This document shows, piece by piece, positions 1 to 5,028 of a DNA stretch of 5,611 nucleotides. Made by a program: the position numbers and the translations under genes. Under the pieces are notes generated by a model, which was not told where the DNA came from, ran no database searches, and saw only the letters and a program-made list of their open reading frames with translations. The stretch lies in contig NZ_JBJMIE010000675.1 of assembly GCF_045807065.1 (NCBI RefSeq), positions 1-5,611 of the forward strand. The letters are read 5' to 3'. Position 1 is the stretch's first letter. Each line of letters starts with the position of its first letter. This DNA is from Actinophytocola sp045807065 (lineage in GTDB: Bacteria > Actinomycetota > Actinomycetes > Mycobacteriales > Pseudonocardiaceae).

Positions 1-257
1 GCGTGTGGACGTTCACCATCGGCGCCGACGGCTCACTGACCACACAGGGCACCCGAGCCGGCACCCGCGTCGGCCCGGCGGTCACCACGGCGGACGGGAA
101 GCACCTGTACACCGGGAACGCCTTCGACAGCGCCACGGACAGCCAGAACACCGTGTCCGCCTTCGACATCACGCACGGGCAGCCGAGACAGATCGCCGGC
201 TCGCCGTACCCCTCACGTGGACTCGGACCGTCGGTCGACGGGGTGGTTGTCCGCTGA
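1..257 (+). CDS. C-terminal part of a beta-propeller (lactonase / YVTN-type) protein, 5' end outside the window
   Basis: This is the last roughly 84 codons of a gene that starts before the window; the frame is open from the first full codon (position 3) to TGA at 255-257. The visible protein has two blade-like repeats of the kind found in lactonase-family and YVTN/cytochrome-d1-type seven-bladed propellers: 'TFTIGADGSLT', then 'GPAVTTADGKHLYTGNAF' (the typical 'tpDGk.LY..N' strand pattern), then 'VSAFDITHG' and 'IAGSPYP'. In actinomycetes such proteins are usually exported and are annotated as lactonase-family or beta-propeller proteins, often without a proven substrate. The visible part contains no catalytic residue that would separate a true 6-phosphogluconolactonase from a non-enzymatic propeller. 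Codons end mostly in G or C. The fold is fairly sure; the function is open. The GTG at 3 is internal, not a start. Confidence 0.75.
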   Translation, partial: VWTFTIGADGSLTTQGTRAGTRVGPAVTTADGKHLYTGNAFDSATDSQNTVSAFDITHGQPRQIAGSPYPSRGLGPSVDGVVVR

Positions 258-293
258 CAGTCCGACAAGTCCGCTACCAGCACGAGAAACACC

Positions 294-321
294 CGTGATC
301 ACGAAGTACTGGTGAATCACC
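294..321. repeat. Two adjacent short palindromes sharing GTGA/TCAC half-sites
   Basis: CGTGATCACG at 294-303 is a perfect 10-base palindrome. GGTGAATCACC at 311-321 is a perfect 5-1-5 inverted repeat. Both are built from the same GTGA and TCAC half-sites and their centres lie about 17-18 bases apart, not far from two helical turns. The interrupting loops are too short for an RNA hairpin, so protein binding to DNA is the more natural reading. They sit just upstream of the small frame at 333-533. No regulator can be named from the sequence. Confidence 0.35.
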
Positions 322-332
322 GGCCCGTCCGG

Positions 333-533
333 ATGAATTGGTGTACTCGTCTGCGCCGCGAGCGATTCCACCTCTACCGGACCCCCGCCACCTCGACGGG
401 ACCGCTGCCCATCGGCAACTTCTACTTCCACCAGGCCGGTCTGCTCGCGGTGCCCGGTGTTTTCCTCGCCGCCTGGTGGGTCCTGATCCCACTGCCCCGG
501 ATCCGGGTGAACGTGACCGTCGGCATTCACTGA
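333..533 (+). CDS. Possible small single-pass membrane protein, or remnant of a larger gene
   Basis: A frame of 66 codons from ATG 333 to TGA 531-533; an in-frame GTG at 312 would add seven residues. I do not recognise the product. Support is codon periodicity: by hand count over the 66 codons, G+C is about 64%, 50% and 83% at first, second and third positions, and about 89% at the third position once the first eleven codons are left out, which is the actinomycete coding pattern. The first codons are AT-rich, as is common at true starts. The protein has a basic N-terminus, then a hydrophobic stretch around residues 36-52 ('GLLAVPGVFLAAWWVLIPL'), and ends 'RIRVNVTVGIH'. Against it: no Shine-Dalgarno sequence before 312 or 333, and no known family. 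It lies in the same frame as the upstream propeller gene, past that gene's TGA. It may be a real small gene, a decayed 3' end of a membrane protein gene, or chance. Confidence 0.33.
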   Translation: MNWCTRLRRERFHLYRTPATSTGPLPIGNFYFHQAGLLAVPGVFLAAWWVLIPLPRIRVNVTVGIH

Positions 534-612
534 CGTTCGCGCACAACCTTCCGGTACTTCGTGCGTCTTCTTCATTGGGTCATGTTTCACCGAACTGGAA
601 AAGGCGAGAACG

Positions 613-1143
613 ATGCGAAGAACCGGACTGTTATTAACCATTTTGACTGCTGTTATGGGAATGGTACTGCCGGCGGCCGGAGCGTCGGCCGCGGCACCGT
701 ACTGCGGCATAACCTGGGGCTCCGGGGAGAAGTCGGCGCAGGGGCTGACGCCGAGCCAGCTGGTCGACCTGCGTGCGGGTCGGCATGACTGCTACGACCG
801 ACTGGTGTTCGACCTCAACGGACCGACCGGCGGCTACCATGTGTCCTATGTGGACACGGTGTTCGACGACCCGACGGGCGCGCCGGTCCCGCTGCGCGGC
901 GGGGCGCGGCTCCAGGTCACGGTGTTCGCGCCGGCCTACGACCAGTCGGGCAACCCCACCTACACCTACCCCAACCGCGCGGAGTTGGTGGACGTCACCG
1001 GCTACCAGACCTTCCGACAGGTCGCCTGGGCCGGCTCCTTCGAAGGCACGACCACGATCGGCCTCGGCGTCCGCGCGCGGCTGCCCTTCCGGATCCAGAC
1101 GCTGCCCAACCGCATCGTGGTGGACGTCGCGCACTTCTGGTGA
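613..1143 (+). CDS. Secreted AMIN-like domain protein with tandem TTA codons in its signal peptide
   Basis: A 176-residue exported protein. The N-terminus (MRR, then a hydrophobic run to about residue 22, then GASAAA) is a Sec signal peptide with likely cleavage after residue 26 or 28; there is no lipobox cysteine, so the product should be secreted rather than a lipoprotein. The mature part matches the actinobacterial AMIN-like (lipo)protein family: 'GRHDCYDRLVFDLNG' at about 56-70 and the C-terminal 'LPFRIQTLPNRIVVDVAHF' at 157-175. Cys31 and Cys60 are the only cysteines and could form a disulfide. AMIN-type domains are thought to bind cell-envelope polymers; the ligand here is unknown. A weak purine-rich ribosome site (GGAAAAGGCGAG, 598-609) precedes ATG 613. 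Leu7 and Leu8 are both TTA (631-636), and the first 19 codons are unusually AT-rich. The gene appears to stand alone, with a terminator-like hairpin after its stop. Confidence 0.8.
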   Translation: MRRTGLLLTILTAVMGMVLPAAGASAAAPYCGITWGSGEKSAQGLTPSQLVDLRAGRHDCYDRLVFDLNGPTGGYHVSYVDTVFDDPTGAPVPLRGGARLQVTVFAPAYDQSGNPTYTYPNRAELVDVTGYQTFRQVAWAGSFEGTTTIGLGVRARLPFRIQTLPNRIVVDVAHFW

Positions 1144-1147
1144 CCCC

Positions 1148-1185
1148 GAGCCCCGGGGCGGCCTCGCGTTGACCCGCCCCGGCTC
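1148..1185 (+). terminator. GC-rich terminator-like hairpin after the AMIN-like gene
   Basis: The left arm GAGCC(CC)GGGGCGG (1148-1161) pairs with the right arm CCGCCCCGGCTC (1174-1185). This gives 12 base pairs with a two-base bulge and a 12-base loop, starting four bases after the stop codon. No T-run follows; this is common for functional actinomycete terminators, but makes the call less certain. Confidence 0.6.
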
Positions 1186-1354
1186 CCGGCCATGCTCGAT
1201 CAGCTTCTCCGTGCGCGTTGGCACTGCCACGCAGGACAACCCGGGACAGAGCCGCTCCCGACGGCCAGACATGGCAGGCGGCCCAGACGCGTGGACGTCG
1301 ACCAGTGTGTTTCACGGGCGCGACCGGCCGCCTGGTGCGGGGACCCTGAGTCCA

Positions 1355-1366
1355 GCGGAGTTCCGC
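1355..1366. promoter_or_regulatory. Short inverted repeat, possible operator of the downstream operon
   Basis: GCGGA-GT-TCCGC is a perfect 5-2-5 inverted repeat centred about 53 bases before the DJ-1-family start codon. Such repeats arise fairly often by chance in GC-rich DNA, so this is only a candidate operator. Confidence 0.2.
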
Positions 1367-1413
1367 GGTGGGGACGAAGGCCGCGGACCCCTGGACGACG
1401 GGAGTGATCGACG

Positions 1414-2106
1414 ATGGCGAAGATGCTGTTCGTGGTGTCCGGAGCCACGTACCTGACGTTGAAGGACGGCACCAGGTACGCCACCGGTTACTGGGCCGAG
1501 GAGTTCGCGGCCCCGTATAAGGCGCTCACCGAAGCCGGTCACCAGGTCGTGGTCGCGACGCCGCGCGGCGTGACCCCGAACGTCGACATGATGAGCATGC
1601 GCCCGGAGATGGCGGGCGGGATCGAGGGAGCCCTCGAGCTGGAGGCGATCATCCGTTCGGCGGAGGTCATGCGCCGGCCGCTCAAGCTGTCCGACGTGCG
1701 CCTCGAGGACTACGACGCGGTGTACCTGCCCGGCGGCCACGGGCCGATGGAGGACCTGTGGGTGGACGCCGACGCGGGACGGATACTCACCGAACAGCTC
1801 GCCTCGGGCAGGCCGCTCGCGATCGTGTGTCACGCCCCCGCCGCGATGCTGGCCACCAGGATCCACGGCGTGTCTCCCTTCAAGGGTTACCGGGTCACGT
1901 GCTTCACCAACGACGAGGAGGAGGCCGTCGGGCTCGCCTCCAGGACGCGGTGGCTGCTGGAGGACGAACTGCAGGGACTCGGCGTCGAGTTCAGCCGCGG
2001 CGAGATCTGGAAGCCGTACATGGTGGAGGACCGCAACCTGATCACCGGGCAGAACCCCCACTCGGCCGCGATCCTGGCGGACCGGCTGTTGCAGATCCTG
2101 AAGTAG
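1414..2106 (+). CDS. DJ-1/PfpI family protein, Hsp31/glyoxalase III-like (type 1 glutamine amidotransferase-like fold)
   Basis: A 230-residue cytoplasmic protein of the DJ-1/PfpI superfamily. The nucleophile elbow is 'AIVCHAPAAM', giving Cys139 followed by His140. The conserved N-terminal acid that tunes the cysteine is in 'GYWAEEF' (Glu29/Glu30), the 'YLPGGHG' turn is at 104-110, and an acidic cluster at 167-170 lies where Hsp31-type proteins place the third acidic residue. Length and order match the short Hsp31-like class (about 230-240 residues, as in yeast Hsp31). Members convert methylglyoxal to D-lactate without glutathione and/or act as holdases or deglycases; which applies here cannot be read from sequence. 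GGGAG (1400-1404) lies nine bases before ATG 1414. It is the first gene of a probable operon: the DUF4331 gene starts nine bases after its stop. The alternative general label is 'type 1 glutamine amidotransferase domain protein'; true amidotransferase activity is unlikely. Confidence 0.87.
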   Translation: MAKMLFVVSGATYLTLKDGTRYATGYWAEEFAAPYKALTEAGHQVVVATPRGVTPNVDMMSMRPEMAGGIEGALELEAIIRSAEVMRRPLKLSDVRLEDYDAVYLPGGHGPMEDLWVDADAGRILTEQLASGRPLAIVCHAPAAMLATRIHGVSPFKGYRVTCFTNDEEEAVGLASRTRWLLEDELQGLGVEFSRGEIWKPYMVEDRNLITGQNPHSAAILADRLLQILK

Positions 2107-2115
2107 GCGCCGGAC

Positions 2116-3096
2116 ATGTCCAACCACTTCAGTGCGGCCTACCTCAAGTTCCCGGGTGACGACGCGCGCCTGGACCTGACCGACCTCTACGTCTTCCCGG
2201 CGGCCGGCGACAGCGGCCGGACGGTGGTGATCATCGACGTGAACCCGTTCACCACGGGTCTGAGCGCGACCCCGCCGTTCCTGATGAGCCGGGAGTTCCA
2301 CCCCGACGCGGTCTACCGCATCAACATCGACAACGACGGGGACAACCAGGCGGACGCCGCCTTCTCCTTCGTGTTCACCACGGCCGAGGACGGCCTGCAG
2401 ACCGGTGCTGTCCACTACGCCACGGACGCCGACGCCCGGCGCGCCGAGCCGGCCGGCGAGGTGCTCGCGAGTGCCGTACCGGTGGGCCTCGACGCCGTCG
2501 CGCAACCGTTGCGGGCAGGCCCCTGCGGGCTGTTCATCGGAGTCCGCAGCGATCCCTTCTTCGCCGACGCCGAGGGCGCGCTGCACGGTTTCGAGTGGAC
2601 GGGGGAGGACGCGTTCGCCGGCAAGGACGTGCAGTGCATCGCGCTCGAGGTGCCCGACGAGATGCTCGGGCCGCAGCCCGCGATCGGCCTGTGGGCGACT
2701 GTCAGCGTCCGCCGCGACGGCGCGCTCGTCCAGGTGGACCGCGGCGGGCATCCGACGATCAACCCGTTCATCAACCCCGAGTACGCCAAGGACGAGTACA
2801 ACGCCGGGCATCCGGCCGACGACAGGGCGAAGTACCTGGAGCCGTGGTCGAAACTGCTGGCGGAGAACGGCTACGAGCCCACGGCGGCAGCAGCGGCAGC
2901 CGCCACGGTCCTGCCGGACATCCTGCGCTACGACCGCGCCCGTCCGGCCGCCTACCCCAACGGGCGCGGCCTCACCGACGACGTCTTCAGCGCCCGGATG
3001 GCCTTCCTGACCAACGGAAAGGTCACCTCGGGCGGAGTGCCTCCGCACGACGACCTGCTGACCCGGTTCCCCTACCTCGGGCCGCCCCACAGGTAA
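2116..3096 (+). CDS. DUF4331 family protein
   Basis: A 326-residue protein with clear DUF4331 signatures in the family order: 'DLTDLYVFPA' (20-29), 'YRINIDNDGDNQADAAFSF' (67-85), 'GVRSDPFFAD' (142-151), 'DVQCIALEVPDEMLG' (171-185), 'GGHPTINPFINP' (210-221) and 'YPNGRGLTDDVFSARMAFL' (280-298). The biochemical role of the family is unknown. The Asp-rich loop at 72-80 (D-N-D-G-D-N-Q-A-D) resembles calcium-binding loops (inference). There is no signal peptide or membrane segment, so this copy should be cytoplasmic unless exported with a partner. An alanine tract (residues 257-263) lies before the C-terminal motif. ATG 2116 follows the DJ-1-family stop by nine bases with only a weak ribosome site, which suggests translational coupling. 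The SDR gene follows after 47 bases. The family call is firm; function is not known. Confidence 0.87.
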   Translation: MSNHFSAAYLKFPGDDARLDLTDLYVFPAAGDSGRTVVIIDVNPFTTGLSATPPFLMSREFHPDAVYRINIDNDGDNQADAAFSFVFTTAEDGLQTGAVHYATDADARRAEPAGEVLASAVPVGLDAVAQPLRAGPCGLFIGVRSDPFFADAEGALHGFEWTGEDAFAGKDVQCIALEVPDEMLGPQPAIGLWATVSVRRDGALVQVDRGGHPTINPFINPEYAKDEYNAGHPADDRAKYLEPWSKLLAENGYEPTAAAAAAATVLPDILRYDRARPAAYPNGRGLTDDVFSARMAFLTNGKVTSGGVPPHDDLLTRFPYLGPPHR

Positions 3097-3130
3097 CCCG
3101 CCCCTGGGCATCGATTCGCACGTCACCACA

Positions 3131-3139
3131 GAAGGAGGT
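3131..3139 (+). promoter_or_regulatory. Strong ribosome binding site that fixes the SDR start
   Basis: GAAGGAGGT contains an eight-base AAGGAGGT match to the 3' end of 16S rRNA. It places initiation at GTG 3144, four bases after its last base (five after AGGAGG); GTG 3150 is a second choice. It rules out the long in-frame extension that runs back into the DUF4331 gene as far as 2595. Confidence 0.8.
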
Positions 3140-3143
3140 CGTC

Positions 3144-3854
3144 GTGAGCGTGCCCGGCAAGAAGGTCGCCGTCATCACCGGTGCGTCGCAGGGCATCGGT
3201 GCCGCCCTGGTGGTGGCGTACGGCAAGCTGGGCTACGCCGTCGTCGCGACGTCGCGGAGCATCGCCCCCGTGCCGGACCCGGACGTCCTCGCCGTCCGGG
3301 GCGATATCGCCGACCCCTCCACGGCCGAGCGCGTGGCCGCCGCCGCGGTCGAGCGGTTCGGTCGCATCGACACCCTGGTCAACAACGCAGGCATCTTCAT
3401 CGCCAAGCCGTTCACCGAGTACACCCGGGATGACTACGAGGCCGCCACCGGCGTCAACCTGGCCGGGTTCTTCCGCATCACGCAGCTCGCTGTCGAGCAG
3501 ATGCTCCGCCAGGGCAGCGGTCACCTCGTCCAGATCAGCACCAGTCTGGCCGACCACGCCGACGCGTCGGTCAACTCGGTGCTGGCCTCCCTGACCAAGG
3601 GCGGGCTGCAGTCCGCCACCAGGGCCCTGGCCATCGAGTACGCGGCCCGCGGCATCCGCAGCAACGCGGTCGCGTTGGGTGTCATCAAGACCCGGAACTC
3701 GGATGCGTACGGTGACTCTCTCGCCCGGCTTCACCCACTCGGGCGATTGGGCGAGGTCGGTGACGTCGTCGACGCGATCGTCTATCTCGAGAACGCCCCC
3801 TTCGTCACCGGCGAGATCCTGCACGTCGATGGCGGCCAGAGTGCCGGCCACTGA
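3144..3854 (+). CDS. Short-chain dehydrogenase/reductase (SDR) lacking the catalytic tyrosine
   Basis: A 236-residue classical-type SDR with a Rossmann fold, starting at GTG 3144. The cofactor motif TGASQGIG is at residues 12-19, an Asp in 'VRGDIAD' at 54, 'NNAG' at 80-83 and the structural Asn at 105. The C-terminal 'FVTGEILHVDGG' (220-231) is typical. The expected active-site pattern YxxxK is not present: Lys152 aligns with the catalytic lysine in 'ASLTKGGL', but the residue four before it is Ala148, not Tyr. Ser/Thr residues are available at 132-134 near the usual serine position. 'SR' (37-38) at the end of strand 2 hints at NADP(H) preference. Its substrate cannot be told. It is the third gene of the operon and ends 26 bases before the convergent FNT gene's stop. 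Alternatives are a substrate-assisted or non-catalytic SDR. Confidence 0.85.
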   Translation: MSVPGKKVAVITGASQGIGAALVVAYGKLGYAVVATSRSIAPVPDPDVLAVRGDIADPSTAERVAAAAVERFGRIDTLVNNAGIFIAKPFTEYTRDDYEAATGVNLAGFFRITQLAVEQMLRQGSGHLVQISTSLADHADASVNSVLASLTKGGLQSATRALAIEYAARGIRSNAVALGVIKTRNSDAYGDSLARLHPLGRLGEVGDVVDAIVYLENAPFVTGEILHVDGGQSAGH

Positions 3855-3868
3855 CCGTAGCGAGGCCG

Positions 3869-3880
3869 CGGACCGGTCCG
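3869..3880. terminator. 12-base palindrome between convergent genes, possible weak bidirectional terminator
   Basis: CGGACCGGTCCG is a perfect palindrome in the 26-base gap between the SDR stop and the FNT-family stop. With no spare loop and no T-run it would make only a short hairpin, but its place between converging genes fits a termination or pausing role. A chance palindrome or protein site is equally possible. Confidence 0.3.
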
Positions 3881-4729
3881 TCAGGCGACTCGCCCTTCTT
3901 CGCGGGCATCGCGCTGCGCCTCTTCGACTCGGTGTGACACCCGGAGCAGTCGGATCGAGGTGACCAGGCCGATGCCGCCCAGGAGGTTGCCCAGCGACGA
4001 CCAGGCCAGCGCGATCGCCCAGTCGGCCCACGAGTAGTGCGCCTGACCGCCCAGCAGGCCGGCGAACATGACGATGGAGTCGAGTATCGAGTGGAACAAC
4101 TGTGCCCCGACGAGAAGGAACGACATGGCGACCGCGGCGACGAGCTTGACTCCCATGTCGTTGGTCGCGTGCTGCATGCGGGTCATGAGCGTGATCACCG
4201 CGCCGGCCAGCACGGCCAGCGCCAACGAGCGCCAGGACGTGCCCAGCGTGGCGAAGTGACCACCGGTCGCGGCCGCGGTGCCACGCAGGTCGGGCAACGC
4301 GACGACGATCATGCCCGCCATCACGAAACCGCCGGCCAGGTTCGCGGCGAGAGTGACCAGCCACAGCCGGACCAACCGTGAGAAGGAACCGTTACCGGCC
4401 GCCAACGCGGTGACCGGGACCAGGAAGTTCTCGGTGAACAGCTCGCTGCGGGCGAGCAACAGCGCGATGAACCCGATCGTGAACGCGGCGGCGGCCAGCA
4501 GCGGCTGCCCGGTCTCGTGCTTGACGACCAGGAAGGCCAGCACCCCCACGGCGACGTCGACGCCGCCGAGCAGCCCGGTGGCCACCAGCGGCAGCAACGG
4601 ACGCCCAAGCCGGTCGCGACCCTCGGCGATGATCCGGTCGAAGGCTTCCTCGAGCTCCGGCTCGTCACGGCTCCCGGCCGGCGACCGCAGGGGCAGGCTC
4701 CCGTGCTCGTCGATCGAATCGCCTGTCAT
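3881..4729 (-). CDS. Formate/nitrite transporter (FNT) family membrane channel
   Basis: A 282-residue membrane protein of the FNT family, which forms pentameric channels for small monocarboxylates and similar anions (formate, nitrite, lactate, hydrosulfide). An acidic cytoplasmic N-terminus of about 45 residues ('ELEEAFDRIIAEG') is followed by about six hydrophobic segments (roughly 46-69, 77-96, 118-145, 166-183, 195-216, 236-260). The family signature 'SELFTENFLVPVTAL' is at 96-109, and His213 in 'LFHSI' matches the central pore histidine of FocA-type channels ('EHS'), although the following 'AN' is 'LD' here. This recalls the YfdC-like branch. I chose ATG 4729 over ATG 4795 because GGGAG lies five bases before it and because the earlier ATG overlaps the proposed -10 box. 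It is transcribed towards the SDR gene and divergently from the VOC gene. No formate or nitrite enzyme is in the window, so the substrate is unknown. Confidence 0.85.
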   Translation of the reverse strand: MTGDSIDEHGSLPLRSPAGSRDEPELEEAFDRIIAEGRDRLGRPLLPLVATGLLGGVDVAVGVLAFLVVKHETGQPLLAAAAFTIGFIALLLARSELFTENFLVPVTALAAGNGSFSRLVRLWLVTLAANLAGGFVMAGMIVVALPDLRGTAAATGGHFATLGTSWRSLALAVLAGAVITLMTRMQHATNDMGVKLVAAVAMSFLLVGAQLFHSILDSIVMFAGLLGGQAHYSWADWAIALAWSSLGNLLGGIGLVTSIRLLRVSHRVEEAQRDAREEGRVA

Positions 4730-4734
4730 CACAT

Positions 4735-4739
4735 CTCCC
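4735..4739 (-). promoter_or_regulatory. Ribosome binding site deciding the FNT start
   Basis: On the minus strand GGGAG stands five bases before ATG 4729 (with GTG directly before that ATG). The upstream in-frame ATG at 4795 would add 22 polar, poorly conserved-looking residues, so the shorter protein is preferred. Confidence 0.65.
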
Positions 4740-4793
4740 ACCACGCTGCGGAGTCCCCATGGCGCACGACGATCGGCATCGGCGACCAACCGC

Positions 4794-4818
4794 ATACCCG
4801 CGCAGGTCAGACCTATTC
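4794..4818 (-). promoter_or_regulatory. Candidate general-stress-sigma (SigB-type) promoter of the FNT gene
   Basis: Read on the minus strand, GAAT (4818-4815), a 15-base spacer and GGGTAT (4799-4794) fit the Streptomyces SigB-class consensus GNNT-N14-16-GGGTAC/T. Transcription would start near 4787, leaving a leader of about 58 bases before ATG 4729. The match is to a short consensus and needs experimental support. Confidence 0.42.
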
Positions 4819-4831
4819 CTCGGTCGGGTAT
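4794..4831. repeat. Nested inverted repeats in the divergent promoter region
   Basis: An outer pair, ATACCCG (4794-4800) and CGGGTAT (4825-4831), encloses an inner perfect 5-1-5 repeat AGGTC-A-GACCT (4804-4814). The inner repeat lies between the proposed -35 and -10 boxes of the FNT promoter, a classic operator position. The outer right arm could be a second GGGTAT -10 box facing the VOC gene, but no GNNT lies 14-16 bases before it. Confidence 0.45.
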
Positions 4832-4986
4832 TCAGCAGCTGCCCAACCGAGTCGTAGGACGCGGCTCGCCGGCACGGACCCGGCGACCGCGGTGACGGCG
4901 CCGCGGGAGCAGGATGGCGGCGACATCGCGGCTCAGCGACCGAGAGCGGCGCGCTCTGCCTGCTCTACGACCGCACCTGAGAACAT

Positions 4987-5009
4987 GGCCCCGGCTCCGT
5001 CGCGGGGCC
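4987..5009 (+). promoter_or_regulatory. GC-rich leader hairpin just upstream of the VOC ribosome site
   Basis: GGCCCCG (4987-4993) pairs perfectly with CGGGGCC (5003-5009) around a nine-base loop. The stem ends eight bases before the AAGGAG ribosome site (5018-5023). It could mark an attenuator, an mRNA-stabilising leader, or the end of an upstream transcript; chance folding in GC-rich DNA cannot be excluded. Confidence 0.35.
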
Positions 5010-5028
5010 CCCGGACGAAGGAGAACTC

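Larger units (their letters stand above)
258..612. other. 355-base region without a firmly identified gene
   Basis: Between the propeller gene and the AMIN-like gene. It holds a pair of palindromes (294-303 and 311-321), a possible small gene or gene remnant (333-533), and a locally AT-richer stretch at about 535-612 that is the natural place for the promoter of the AMIN-like gene. I could not place a convincing -35/-10 pair there. No clear intrinsic terminator follows the propeller stop codon. Confidence 0.6.
1144..1413. other. Intergenic spacer upstream of the DJ-1/DUF4331/SDR operon
   Basis: This 270-base spacer contains the terminator-like hairpin of the AMIN-like gene (1148-1185), a 5-1-5 inverted repeat TGGCA-C-TGCCA (1219-1229), and GCGGA-GT-TCCGC (1355-1366) about 47 bases before the next start codon. 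It is the likely promoter region of the following operon, but I see no convincing -35/-10 pair. TTGGCA at 1218-1223 resembles a -35 box but has no partner at 16-18 bases. Confidence 0.5.
4730..5028. other. Divergent regulatory region between the FNT and VOC genes
   Basis: These 299 bases have no credible gene. They hold a stress-sigma-type promoter reading towards the FNT gene (4794-4818), nested inverted repeats (4794-4831), a CCGCGG...CCGCGG hairpin (4887-4906) and a strong GC hairpin directly before the VOC ribosome site (4987-5009). The VOC promoter is not clearly visible. Confidence 0.55.

Noticed and set aside
1218..1246. TTGGCA as a -35 box with a sigma-70-type promoter for the DJ-1 operon
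   Set aside because: No -10-like hexamer is found 16-18 bases downstream; the bases there are GC-rich.
634..1272. A 212-codon minus-strand frame over the AMIN-like gene
   Set aside because: It is antisense to a gene with a signal peptide and family motifs, and has no recognisable product or ribosome site.
2884..2908. GCA/GCC/GCG tract as a microsatellite-type repeat
   Set aside because: It encodes a short alanine run with mixed codons inside DUF4331 and is not a regular repeat unit.
1312..3129. A 605-codon open frame on the minus strand
   Set aside because: It lies antisense to the DJ-1-family and DUF4331 genes, which have clear family motifs. Its protein is Arg/Val/Gly-rich low-complexity sequence without motifs, as expected for the complement of GC-rich coding DNA.
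2595..3143. N-terminal extension of the SDR back into the DUF4331 gene
   Set aside because: The extension is Arg-rich shadow sequence of DUF4331. The strong AAGGAGGT site and the family's usual start just before the TGASQGIG motif fix GTG 3144.
4730..4795. Earlier ATG start (4795) for the FNT-family protein
   Set aside because: No ribosome site precedes it, it overlaps the proposed -10 box, and GGGAG stands at proper distance before ATG 4729.
4914..5028. A peptide 'LSDRERRAL' resembling the start of a LuxR-type helix-turn-helix
   Set aside because: Only a few residues match, the rest of the domain is absent, and the frame runs on as shadow sequence of the VOC gene.
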